Origin: Prochilodus magdalenae | Taxonomy: Eukaryota > Chordata > Actinopteri > Characiformes > Prochilodontidae | Direction of reading: 5' to 3' | DNA: 64,000 nucleotides | Assembly (NCBI GenBank): GCA_024036415.1 | Contig: JAMWET010003611.1 | Location: forward strand, 1 to 64,000 | Shown here: one piece after another, positions 11,201 through 20,575 of the stretch | Position numbering within the stretch: the first letter of the stretch is position 1 | Layout: each line of letters starts with the position of its first letter | Made by a program: the position numbers and the translations under genes | Notes under the pieces: model-generated | The model's input: only the letters and a program-made list of their open reading frames with translations | What the model was told of the DNA's origin: nothing | Databases searched by the model: none

Positions 11201-14200
11201 TAGATAGAGCAAGTTGTAAACCCTCTTTAGTATAACAAACTATAGCAGAAACTAAACACGACAAAATAACACTGAGACTATGTAATAATCAGAGACTACA
11301 GAACATTAGCAGAGGTGTAAGTTATATGTGTATGTGCTTGTGTTGCACTCATAATGACCTTTCTTCACTATAGGTGTGAGCGTTGGGCTGGGGTTGCCAG
11401 GTAGTGCACTTTTTGCTTTATATATGTCTGTGTATTGATCTCTCTAGGTATCAGCGCTAGCCCCTTGTTTGGGCAGTGTCTGAGCGCATGGTGAGTTTTA
11501 GGCTCTAAACTTCCTGTACTAATATTATCCAATGGAACACTGAGCACGGCTGTAAGTCGCTCTGGATAAAAGCGTCTGCTAAATGCCTTAAATGTAAATG
11601 TAAATAAATGTAAAATGTAAATGTGAGCATTCAGGTACTTTTTACATAAGATAGGAGACTGACCTTAGCTGTGTCTGTACTGGGTGGCAGTTCTGAGGCT
11701 GAAGCTGGGAGGTTGGTGTGTAGTGTGCTGCTCAGAGATTCCCCTTGCCCAGCTTCAGTGAAGCCTAGCTGCTGGCAGCTGCACTGACAGCGTTCCGTTT
11801 TTCTCCCCGAGATCAGGTAGGTCTTCAAGTCTGCAGACAGAACACATGCACATCATCCAAAGAGGTGAAGAAAGGACTGAAAGGTCTAGTTTGGAAGCCA
11901 CTTAAATGTTTCCTGGTTGTGTTTCTATAAAAATAAATTTGGAATATATACTGTGTCTGTCCCTCCTGCTTGCTAGACTTCTGTTGAAGCTGAAGTCGGC
12001 TTCTTATTCAAATATTCTGTTCCACCTTAAATGGTGCTGCTGTTACCTCCAAATTTAGGGACTGACACTTTTCCCCCTTATACTGACGGTTAGCACCCAC
12101 TCTAAACCACATAGGTGCTACTGAATAACCGGATCTTGGGCTTGTATCTAGGGTTTTTAGAGCTATGCCAAAGCAGGCAGCAAGGTCCAGCATCACTTTA
12201 GAACATAAATCATATGGAAGGAGACTTTTACACCCCTTTGGGTAAAGTAATAGCAGCAGACATGAATGCTGGTATGTATCCTAAAAGTAGGACCCTCTAC
12301 CCTTCTGATTGCCTGGTTCTGATTTGATCTTAATGTGTACTTGGTTGAAAGTTGTTGAAATCCCAGGTATGGCTGTTTTGATTTGGAGTTGTGGCACTGA
12401 GGAACACAGCAAAACACCTTCAAGCTGTACTGTGTTATTTGTTTTGACTGGAAATGAAATTACCTGCCAAAAGAAGCAAACAGAATCTGGAAATGTTGAA
12501 AGGGCCTATTGCAGTATAATTAAATTATTTACAGTGATGGTGATAGGATGCCATATCTACAACAATAGAAATAATAATAATATTTTTATGGAGTACTTTT
12601 CATACTGGTGGTAGCTCCATGTGCTTAACAGACATGTGATACAGCTTAAAAGTAACAAAAGAAACTATAAATATTAATATAAAGCCTTATTTACAATGCC
12701 ACAAATCAAATAAACATAAATACCAAAAAATCATAAGTGTAATAACAGAAAAAGGTTCTCCCCACAGAAGGTATTTTCAGAAGGCAAGCAGCTGCAGATT
12801 AAAGAACCTGTGTTGAAACACAAACAGACAGATATCATGTGAGGTAAGCTTGTGCTCAGTCATTGAGAGCCATAGAAACTAGTAGCAGAACTTAATACTG
12901 GCAGCCAATGGAGTCCTTTCAGTGTTGGCGTGAAATGAGCTCCCTTTATGCGTATATTACCAACTTTATTGTTTTACACTTTGCACTGAACACTGATTTC
13001 CTTTGTCACCAGATGGAGAGAGGACATGAGTGCAACATTATTAGTCCTGTCCCTTACTCCTACTGGCCCCCAAGTACTGGACAATGCAGAATCCTCTTCA
13101 CAACACATGGGGGGGGGGTTCCTGTGCAGACTTTGAGAGGTTTTCTATGTCAGAGCCACTCTACAACCCTTCTGAAAAGAGCAATTATAAAAAGAACTGT
13201 TGGTCACATGTTTTATGACTGACCGCTTATTCAGGCATTCACCTTCTATTCATTCAGATCGAGAGTGGGGCATACAAAATCACACAACAAAGAGCTTATG
13301 AGTATTAACAACACCCACATCGTGCTATCACTGAAGGCTACAGCTTGAGTATGTCAAACCACAGAGTAGTTGATGACGAAGAACCATATAGAACTCATTA
13401 ACAAAGAGTGAAGAAACTGTTGCATACCTAATCTAAAGGAATCCAGCCACTATATGCTATACACTTTGACATATTTATTTCCGCCACGCTGAGAGTTGCT
13501 GAGGTTGGGTCAGCTGATACTGGAAATACACAAAGAGACACACACACATGCTGTTCATCTCTATTCCAGCTTTTAGGTAACTGTGTATAAATGAATGAAG
13601 AGTGAGAGCAACACAGATGTTAACCGGCTAACCTGCTGACTGGCGTTTCGCCTTTGCTATGTTAAAAATAACACACATGATAAATTAAAGCTTTCAACAA
13701 TTCATGGATTGAATCAAATGTTTTGCTATTATGAAATTCTACCTTAGTTACTGTGACAGTTTCATCCTTCCTTAAAGTATCATTAAACAGAACAAGATGA
13801 AACAAGCATTTTTTTTTAAATATAATATTTTACAATAAGCAGAAGACCACCAGAGCCTTCCCAATATTTTTTTTATTTGTGCTGTTGTTGCCTGCCTGCA
13901 CCTTTAACAAATGCAAACAGATAATCACATCTCTCATCGAAAACAAGACTGGCAATTGCAAGCTCAGCTATCAGTACTGGTGTACTGGAATGCTGTCTTC
14001 ATGGAACCTTTATCCTTGAAAGCATCCATGGCCTGGCTGTACCTCTGGGCCACTCCATGGACATTTGTTGCTGAAGTTAGATTGGTTTCCCTGCCTACCT
14101 GTCCACCCTAAGGCTGATAAAGGACTAACCAGGCTTTCCTGCTGATTTCCTGCTATTGCTACCTGAATCGGACAATTAGTTCTTCATTAACTTCATCACC

Positions 14201-17200
14201 ACGACGACTAGGTCAGCATAATTACATACTATATTGATGTTACTATGAACAATTTCAGAATGTAGTTTTGATTCTGGTTCCTCCCAAGGTTTCTTCCTCC
14301 AACCGGAACGAACTCCACTTCGTGTCCAAGCTGAATTTAGAGGGGGGAGTGTATGAGTATCACGGTCTGTGGTAAAAAAATAAGTTCCTAACAGGGTACA
14401 TTTTCTCCTGTGCAGTTATATCTCACTGGATCTTTACTTACACTTACGAGGTCGGGAAGGAGTATATAAGGAGAATATAAATATTGCTACATGTAAGCTA
14501 ATGCTACTGCGCACTAAATTGACATCATTAGATTAACAACTGCAACCTGCCAGTGCCCCCTGTTACAGAATGACAGCATATAAAATATATAAATGAAAAA
14601 GAAACAGGCTGCCTGTTTACAAATGATGTAGGTTCTGATGTAGTAATCTGTTCTTTGTCTGATACTCACTGAAACAACACAGACCTACCCTTCTGTTCAC
14701 AGCTTTACTTTAGAACAGACTCAGCTTCATCATTAATACTCAATTGGACCTCTACAACCAATCCACAGCTGCACATTAGGGTAGTGACAGAGTGCATCTG
14801 TAATGAGGCAGGGTGCCATCTTGTGGCAGGAAATCAGGAAATGTTCTGTATATTCTCTCCACGGTATATGTTGACTAAGCCCTACCCAGACTGTTGGATA
14901 GAATTTCAAAATTTCTGATACAGCAGTTTTTTTAATCTAAAAGACAGAATATTTGCTTATGCTAGCATTCAGCCACATGTTCATCTGGAATGGGAGAACA
15001 GTTTACTCTCAACATTCAAACACGGTTTACAGCTGATCAAACATTTTGCACATCTTGGTCAATTTTTTGGTTTCACAAAATATCTCTGTTTAGACATGCA
15101 AACAAATAATGTTTACATAAAGCACAGTATTGTTTTTCCCATTTGAAAAACTAAAGTTGAATCCAATATTGCAGTATTCCAAAGGGCCACTATGATGGTG
15201 ATACAGGTTTCCCACTTCCTCCTCAACGGCTTGTGTCTAAAATCTAGTTAAGCCAACCAAGCGGTTTTTCTTTTGTATGACTGTTTCCTTACTTTTGAGA
15301 AACGCTGGAGAGAAAGAGAGAGACAGAGAGAGAGAGACAGACAGAGAGAACGAGAGAGAGAACGAGAGAGAGACAGAGAGGGAGAGAGAGAGAGACACTT
15401 GGTAACAAGGTAAAGGAAAGGAAGAAGGAAGGAAAGGAAGAAAATGGGCATAAGAGGGAAAATAATTATAAAAATGGTGATTAAAAAAACAGAGGGAAAA
15501 AGAGACTGTAAAATGTATCGACAGCCACTCTGACAGCAAAGCATCTTGGGAGCACTTCAAGAAGAACATTTTACCCCAAGTGCAATAACAGAAGGATAGA
15601 ACTGAGAAAGTATGGAACTCGCCAAGACCTTCAGGGACTTGGCCGCTTTGGAGGGAGCGCTTATGACAAATTCTGGCAAAACAGAACAGCACAGATGGGC
15701 AATCTGCAAGCATCTCCAGCAGACCTGCTGCACCTGTTAAGTCCACTCAGCGACAGGGTCCCTATGTACAAGTTATGAGTAGGTTTATAAAGAAAATACA
15801 GAAATGATTTTAATGATGTTAATGATTTTAATTATGAATACAACAAGAATGTTTAGTCATTTCTGGGTCCTCATTAAAAAGTTTGGGCCATTTTAAGCAC
15901 TGTGTACATTTTACTTCCACATTTTACTGGATCCTCAGAAATATGAACCTGTTTAAAATTGCAGTACTAATATTGCTACATGACATTTAATGCTACTGCG
16001 CATCTACTTGTGGACACAAAGCTACACAAAAATAAGCTGGCTACGATGATGTTCTGAAGAGTGCTACCTTATCAAAATCTCCTGATATAGCACATATTTT
16101 TGTTAGCTCCATACATAACACCTCTAGTACATTTTAATAGCCTAAAACTCCTTATCAAAAATACTACCAGCATTATGAGGCTGAAGTCTACTTCTTATTG
16201 GCCAGCTTCTTGGTCAAATTTCCTCATTACACTTCAAATGGTGCAGTATTTAAAAAATAGCAGACAAGACAAAATAATACTGATTTGTTGGTTCTCTGAA
16301 AAAACTCAAATAAGTTGTTGACATAGAAACACAGCGACCCCCTTATCCCTTTTAATGGCTTTCATCACTCAATGAGAATGAAGTCTGTTTTCAAAACAGC
16401 GGTGGAGTAGTGGTATTAAGGTGGGTCTATACTAAAATAGTCTCAGTACAGGTCAGCTTGTAGAGTTTGTGAGCTGTGAATATAGAGGATCAATGTTTCA
16501 CCAATGAAGAACAGATAACTGCATCACAACATACATTACATAATGTGGAAATTTGTTTCCTTATAAATTATTTTTTTGTAAATGTAAATACACTATCACA
16601 GTGGCTAAGTCATATGTCATAGCATTAGCTTGCATGTAGCAATGTTCATATTTCAACACTTCAGTGACAAGGTAATTGGATCCAGTGAAATTCGAGAGAA
16701 AAGTGTTCATAAGACAAAACACAAACTTTGCCAAATTTCTGATTAGCACAGGATGCAACAAAGGCAATATCTGAAAACTCCATTAATTAGTCTCGAAGAG
16801 AAAGAGCCTTATATGCGGATAAGAACATGGTGCCCACAATGTGACAATACAACTACAGTGGTCTATTAACTGTACGTTAGAAAAGTGATCTACTTCCACC
16901 CCACTGTCCAATCCAACTCTAGGGTTAGGGTTAGGGTTAGGGTCTAGTTCATCCATACTGATCTCCGGTAGAACAAAAGACAATGTAACAGACAACACAG
17001 AACATGCAAACCTCACAACGGAACACACAAGGTGTAGAGGAAGCTAATAACATGGTAATTCCTCAGACGAGCTACTCACCTTTTCTATTTCTGATAACAT
17101 CCATATACTTTCTATACATGATTACATGGTGACACCTTGTCTAGACCCATTAAATGTGTTTGGCTGGAACGTGACTCATGTGATCTCATAATCCTTTAGT

Positions 17201-19042
17201 ACACTTCATGCAAACCAGTCTCTTACCTTTCAGCTGATATGTAACCACACTCTGGCCAATCCTTTCTGTGATTCCCCCATCTTCCCACACATACCGATCA
17301 TCCAGGAATTTTGCGGTGGCCTCGGACAGATGGACCTTCCCAGCAACGCCCAGCTGTTCCATTAAATTAGCAAGGTTAACATCATTGGACCAGACATCAA
17401 ACTTGAAGCGCTTCATTCCCAGGATTCCACAAAGCACAGTGCCGGTGTGGACACCCACACGCATGTTAACCATCTCCTTCTTCTCCTGACAGAATTGCTC
17501 AATGGCCTGGATCATCCCCAGCCCCATCTCTATGCAGCAGTAGGCATGGTCGGGCCGGGGCTCAGGGCATCCAGCCACGCAGTAGTAACAGTCCCCTAAT
17601 GTGCTTATCTTCTCACAACATGTTAGTTCACAGAGGTGGTCAAAGCGACCAAATAAGTCATTTAGGAGACTAACCAGGGCATGGGCTGTCTTGTTGGCAC
17701 TCATCTTGGTAAAGCCCACTATGTCAGCAAACAGGATACTGACTGGCTCCATGCGTTTCATGTTGAAGGGTCGGAAAATGATCTGACCGCGAGGAATGGA
17801 GGTCTTCTTGCGCTTGGTGCTTTTGGAGCTGGAGGCAGATACCAAGGCAGCACCTGCAGAGTAGCGCTTAACTGCGTTTTCTTCCTCATCGCCTTGTTTC
17901 ATGAGCTCATTTGCCACCCTGCGAGGCATCACGGAGTGGATCATTCGTTCTTTGAGTGCTTTTTCCACTTCCAGATCTTTCCCATGCATGATAGCCTGGC
18001 CCACCTTGAGAAAAGTGCTGCGGGATCGGACCTCGGACATGATAAAGAGATGGATGCCAGTAACGTGGGCACACATATGTAAAAGGGCTTTGGCAGGGGC
18101 CAACCAGTGAAGGGTTTCCCAGTCAGCAGCCTGGCCATCATTAGAATGGTCCCATTTATCTTTATGGATCAAATGCATCCAACCAAGTGTTTCAAATAAA
18201 ACAGAGTACAGCAAACCCAGCGTTACTGAGGCATAGAGACGAATATGAAGGACACTATAGAGCAACATAAGCACCTCCATTCCCAGTGAGAAGGTGCCAA
18301 CCGGAGACAAGCATGATGTCCAAAAACTTCCATGAGAGGCTAGGGTAAGATTCCTGCTCTCATTGCCCTTTACGTCCGCTGTATCAAGTTCATCCCCGAA
18401 TGTGAGAGCATACACGTCTCTGAAGCCTGAGGTTTGGGTCTGTGGTACTAGGGTTAGAGTAAATGTCACTATAATGAGCAGTAGTGAGGCCTGATCATAG
18501 CAGTGGGCATAGTGTCGGGTAAAAGTAAAGAGGAACAGCAGGAAACAGAAAAACAGGAAGGAGGCTGTGGGCACTAAGAAGGTGATGTGGTCACATCGAT
18601 CAGCATTGGCACTGAAGTAAGCCCCCCAAAGGAGACTAGCCACAGCTAGGTAGAAGAGCACACAGCGGAAGCGCCTCTGTGTCTGTGGGAAGCAGTGCTC
18701 ACGACACGCCTCCTCCAGAATACTGGAATCAAACTTGGGGTTCCAGAAGTGCCCAACTGACCTCTCAAACAGCTGTGGAATTTTCCTCTGATTTCGTAGG
18801 CTTCTGACTGCTGGCCTACGGAAGCCAGACTCACCTGAACTACAGCTGGAAGAAATGCTGTACTTGCAATATTTGGAGCTCCCTACGAAACCGCACACTG
18901 TGCTGGAGTCTAAGTTCTCAGAGCAGCGCTGTTGTTTGGGTTGTTTGCTACTGCTGATTCGTACGGTCACTGCACCATCCCCACTGGGGTCACAGCTCAC
19001 CTCGGTGTTTTGTAGCAGCTGATGTTGCTGTGGAGAAGCCAT
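3871..19042 (-). CDS. adcy9: Adenylate cyclase type 9, complete coding region, ten coding exons
   Basis: Membrane adenylyl cyclase that converts ATP to cAMP and pyrophosphate. Coding joins on the - strand: 19042-17227, 11830-11664, 9875-9777, 9650-9421, 8666-8564, 8205-7997, 7883-7724, 5811-5669, 5431-5408, 5242-3871. The sum is 4323 nt, 1440 residues plus stop. Phases match at every junction, and all donors are GT and acceptors AG. Layout: cytosolic N-terminus, first six-helix membrane block (about residues 120-340), C1 catalytic domain (about 431-605), C1b linker, second membrane block (about 810-1000), C2 catalytic domain and a Ser/Thr-rich tail. 'FERSVGHFWNPKFDSS' and the C2 words are diagnostic of type 9. 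Human ADCY9, as I recall it, is 1353 residues. The 5' UTR exon(s) were not resolved. Confidence 0.95.
5408..5431 (-). CDS. adcy9: adcy9 candidate 24-bp microexon
   Basis: A 24-bp segment between TTTCAG and GTGAGT adds eight residues in the outer loop of the second membrane block. It is phase 2/2, so inclusion or skipping both keep the frame. Splice signals are strong, but the peptide shows no clear match, so it may be alternative. Confidence 0.55.
5669..5811 (-). CDS. adcy9: adcy9 coding exon 8 (membrane helices)
   Basis: 143 bp, phase 0 in, phase 2 out. 'QYCNFCQLSFWMRSSLATVVG' is almost the same as in mammals. Donor AG|GTTAGA is weaker than average. Confidence 0.92.
6440..6530 (+). repeat. 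Degenerate teleost interspersed repeat
   Basis: The stretch 'ccatttatccttctgggcg', 'ggtgctggagcc', 'cccctggacag' resembles, in order, a repeat I know from many fish genomes (row of 'CCAT..ATCC..GGGTCGC', 'GGTGCTGGAGCC', 'CCCTGGACAGG'). The copy is short and diverged. Family not assigned. Confidence 0.4.
7495..7672 (-). repeat. tRNA-derived SINE, copy A
   Basis: On the - strand it shares, in order, the core 'ccttgagcaaggc(a/g)ccta', 'ctgctcccc', 'gtgtgctcactgcc' and 'gtgtttcactt' with copies at 26605, 48637 and 63160. The tRNA-like head is decayed here. It lies within the adcy9 intron. Confidence 0.75.
7724..7883 (-). CDS. adcy9: adcy9 coding exon 7 (membrane helices)
   Basis: 160 bp, phase 2 in, phase 0 out, with 'GWVPRHLMGAVLVSLL' matching the mammalian 'GWLPRHCIGAILVSL'. 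Donor CAG|GTGGGC. A SINE copy lies about 50 bp into the following intron (7495-7672). Confidence 0.92.
7997..8205 (-). CDS. adcy9: adcy9 coding exon 6 (start of second membrane block)
   Basis: 209 bp, phase 0 in, phase 2 out. It contains 'VQTFASPTFSSFLDM' followed by two hydrophobic helices. The donor is CA|GTGAGT. Confidence 0.92.
8564..8666 (-). CDS. adcy9: adcy9 coding exon 5
   Basis: 103 bp, phase 2 in, phase 0 out, residues 771-805. It reads 'LMKEYFSKPPI', 'NFLDKSLEKSYRTSYQKE', leading from the linker to the second membrane block. Acceptor TCTGCAG, donor GAG|GTAGAT. An impure TTAGGG patch sits just outside the acceptor (8688-8709). Confidence 0.92.
8667..9420 (-). other. adcy9 intron between coding exons 4 and 5
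   Basis: 754 bp of ordinary AT-rich intron. Apart from the impure TTAGGG patch at 8688-8709 I see nothing in it. The nearby 358-bp intron (8206-8563) is likewise empty. Confidence 0.5.
8688..8709 (+). repeat. Short TTAGGG-type patch
   Basis: Three to four TTAGGG-like units with one substitution, close to the acceptor of adcy9 coding exon 5. Its reverse strand is CCCTAA-rich and therefore part of the pyrimidine-rich run before the exon. Confidence 0.7.
9421..9650 (-). CDS. adcy9: adcy9 coding exon 4 (C1b linker)
   Basis: 230 bp, phase 0 in, phase 2 out. It holds 'NGLLS', 'TSLCDMLHEKEK' and 'DAHFVDVIKDE', which match the mammalian order. A glycine run (GGGG) near the middle comes from a short pyrimidine-rich stretch in the + strand. 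Acceptor CCTTAG, donor AG|GTAAGA. Confidence 0.92.
9777..9875 (-). CDS. adcy9: adcy9 coding exon 3 (C1b linker)
   Basis: 99 bp, 33 codons, phase 0/0, acceptor CCTCCAG, donor GAG|GTAAAA. It contains a CPSCSG pair of cysteines matching the CPSCG of the mammalian C1b linker. It is too short and diverged to call without that motif and the matching phase. Confidence 0.82.
10200..10690 (+). repeat. Probable degenerate retroelement, family unknown
   Basis: The segment is rich in T, with many TGTTTG/CTGTC words, a 'catttatactcc' TATA-like stretch and a poly-T tract at 10667-10691. The texture resembles 3' or LTR parts of fish retroelements, but no coding remnant is visible. Confidence 0.25.
11450..11625 (+). 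repeat. L2-clade (UnaL2-like) retroposon 3' end
   Basis: 'gtaagtcgctctggataaaa' with 'gcgtctgctaaatgcc' (11551-11587) is the conserved 3' tail of UnaL2-type LINEs and their partner SINEs. A stem of CGCT/AGCG carries a GGATA loop that the reverse transcriptase recognises. It ends in imperfect ATGTAA repeats (11588-11623), as expected for this clade. I cannot tell whether the 5' part is a SINE or a truncated LINE. Confidence 0.7.
11664..11830 (-). CDS. adcy9: adcy9 coding exon 2 (C1b)
   Basis: 167 bp, residues 606-661, phase 1 in and phase 0 out. It opens with LKTYLISG, the expected end of the C1 sheet, then runs into a Cys- and Ser-rich linker. Acceptor is CTGCAG, donor AAG|GTCAGT. Confidence 0.9.
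15308..15396 (+). repeat. (GA)n purine tract
   Basis: Imperfect GAGA/GACA repeats over about 90 bp, followed by further purine-rich sequence to about 15450. It produces Ser/Leu-rich low-complexity open frames on the - strand that are not genes. Confidence 0.85.
16921..16943 (+). repeat. Interstitial telomere-type repeat
   Basis: Almost four perfect TTAGGG units within the large adcy9 intron. Confidence 0.85.
17227..19042 (-). CDS. adcy9: adcy9 coding exon 1: N-terminus, first membrane block, C1 domain
   Basis: Residues 1-605 plus one base, ending at an AAAG|GTAAGA donor. The ATG at 19042 opens MASPQQHQ. C1 carries both metal-binding aspartates in their motifs: FADIVGFTKMS (Asp about 440) and LGDCYYCV (Asp about 484). 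'FDVWSNDVNLAN' follows near the end. Having the whole first half in one large exon agrees with the mammalian gene. Confidence 0.95.
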
Positions 19043-20575
19043 GCTGATGGTTTACATTTCAGAAAGCACACACAGCAGGTGCATTGTTCTACTTTTCCCT
19101 GTTAGGAATCCGAGTTCATCCTAAAGCCTATATTTAAAAATCCCTTGTCTTTACATTTCCTCCACACGATCAAAGAAGTCTTAATGATTAGGTCTTTATG
19201 ATGTCCAGGCTTGCCTGCACCAGTTAGCTTTAAACATGTAGAGACAGAATAGAGAAAGAAAAGGTGAAAAACATCTTAATGGAAACGCATTGTCCAACCG
19301 CTCCAAACCTCTTTGCTAAACACGGAGAGAGCAATACAGCACGGGGCAATCAGCCTAACTACTTTTGTGCACCTGTCTACCTGCGCTAGTTACCCCTTTT
19401 CCTTTCAGAGCTTTTAACAGGGCAGCTGTAGTCTCTCGATATCTCCTGAGTCCCGCCTTCTGTATCCCAAAGTCAGGAACCCATAACAAGTACAAGCTTA
19501 ATACATGAACCAGCGCTGCGGTCGGTGAGACAGTGCCGGCTGGAGAACGCACACCACGCCCGTAATACCACCCACCTAAGACACTTTATCCCACCCTTCA
19601 CTACAAGGTTTAAATTCCTTCTAGTGAATGTAATACTAACAGCGTATAGAACGTTCGATTCTGGACATTACTTCGTGCTCGTAAGCGCTTCTGGGACGTC
19701 TTGCAGTCTTAAGTTTACCTCACTGTCCAGATCGGCAAACGATGCCCCCAGCGAAATGTAACCGAGCGGAAGTATCCTTCATACAGACGGTCCTGGTACA
19801 GGCTGGGGATGCTCTGCAAGCCCACCACTATGTCCCATTCTTGAGGGTCTCCCTGGGTACGCAGCTACTCGTTCACATTCATTTGCACTCTTCTCCGCGT
19901 GACATTCAGTAGCGCGTCCTCGGCCCCGCCGGGTGGTCTCATGTTTGTATAGAATGGCACACAGCGGGACACTCTCCACAATATGGCGAGGGGATCCTGC
20001 TGGCGATCACAGGCTGAAATATGCAGCTCTATCGGGCTTACAGTGCTGCTGCTGAGGCGGTCCTCGATCGCTGCATATCTGAATCCAGCGTCGTGCTTCT
20101 CCAAGCGCGCAGAGAGGTACGGGGACGTTCATATAATGAAGGGATGTCTAGTCCTCGGCCGGCAGTAGCTCACACGCCGGACGCTACGTTGATTAAGATT
20201 GGCTAGTAGTTTCTAGTAGCACATTACTAGCCAATCGGAACACAGGAGGGCGGGACGCGTGTGGAAAAGGGTGAGCCAAAATAAAGGTAGATGGCAGACA
20301 CGCGTTCATGCGCGTTATAGGATGGAAAACCAGAAAGGCGGCCATGCATTTGACCGGATAGAGGTTAAATGCCTTTGTGAAATATCAGTTTTGTAATGCT
20401 GATATAACTTTGAGGGTGCTAGTGTTGTACCCGCGAGCTAAAAAGTGATAATGTGTTTTTTTTTCCGTGCTAAATAAAAAAGGTGAAATTTCCTGGTTTG
20501 GGAGCTCGAGCCGACTCACAGTTATTTCCCTTAAAGCAATTAAAGCACACTGCAGAGCCGCGTACACCAAGACAG
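19043..20575 (-). promoter_or_regulatory. adcy9 5' flank, 5' UTR and probable promoter
   Basis: The 1.5 kb upstream of the ATG becomes richer in GC and CpG between about 19540 and 20330, unlike the AT-rich introns. It contains CCAAT boxes on both strands, including a perfect inverted pair (20197-20208 and 20225-20236). No TATA box was found and the transcription start cannot be placed. Short open frames here overlap on both strands and look like chance. Confidence 0.5.
20197..20236. promoter_or_regulatory. Perfect inverted repeat with divergent CCAAT boxes
   Basis: Arms GATTGGCTAGTA (20197-20208) and TACTAGCCAATC (20225-20236) are exact 12-bp reverse complements separated by 16 bp. Each arm contains an ATTGG/CCAAT box, the NF-Y site. 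It lies about 1.15 kb upstream of the adcy9 start codon in a CpG-richer region. Confidence 0.6.

Larger units (their letters stand above)
9876..11663 (-). other. adcy9 intron between coding exons 2 and 3
   Basis: It contains a pyrimidine-rich stretch (10200-10690) that looks like an old interspersed element on the + strand, and a retroposon tail at 11450-11625. No exon was found. Confidence 0.5.
11831..17226 (-). other. Large adcy9 intron between coding exons 1 and 2
   Basis: 5.4 kb without an identifiable exon. It contains a purine-rich GA tract at 15308-15396, a TTAGGG patch at 16921-16943, and a possible old repeat at about 14120-14330 carrying the fish-repeat motif 'ccaaggtttcttcctcc'. 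Open frames in it show no known domain. Confidence 0.5.

Noticed and set aside
15237..15746. 169-codon Ser/Leu-rich - strand frame
   Set aside because: Low-complexity translation of the GA tract inside an adcy9 intron, with no domain.
17268..18110. + strand frames across adcy9 coding exon 1
   Set aside because: Shadows of the well-supported - strand coding exon.
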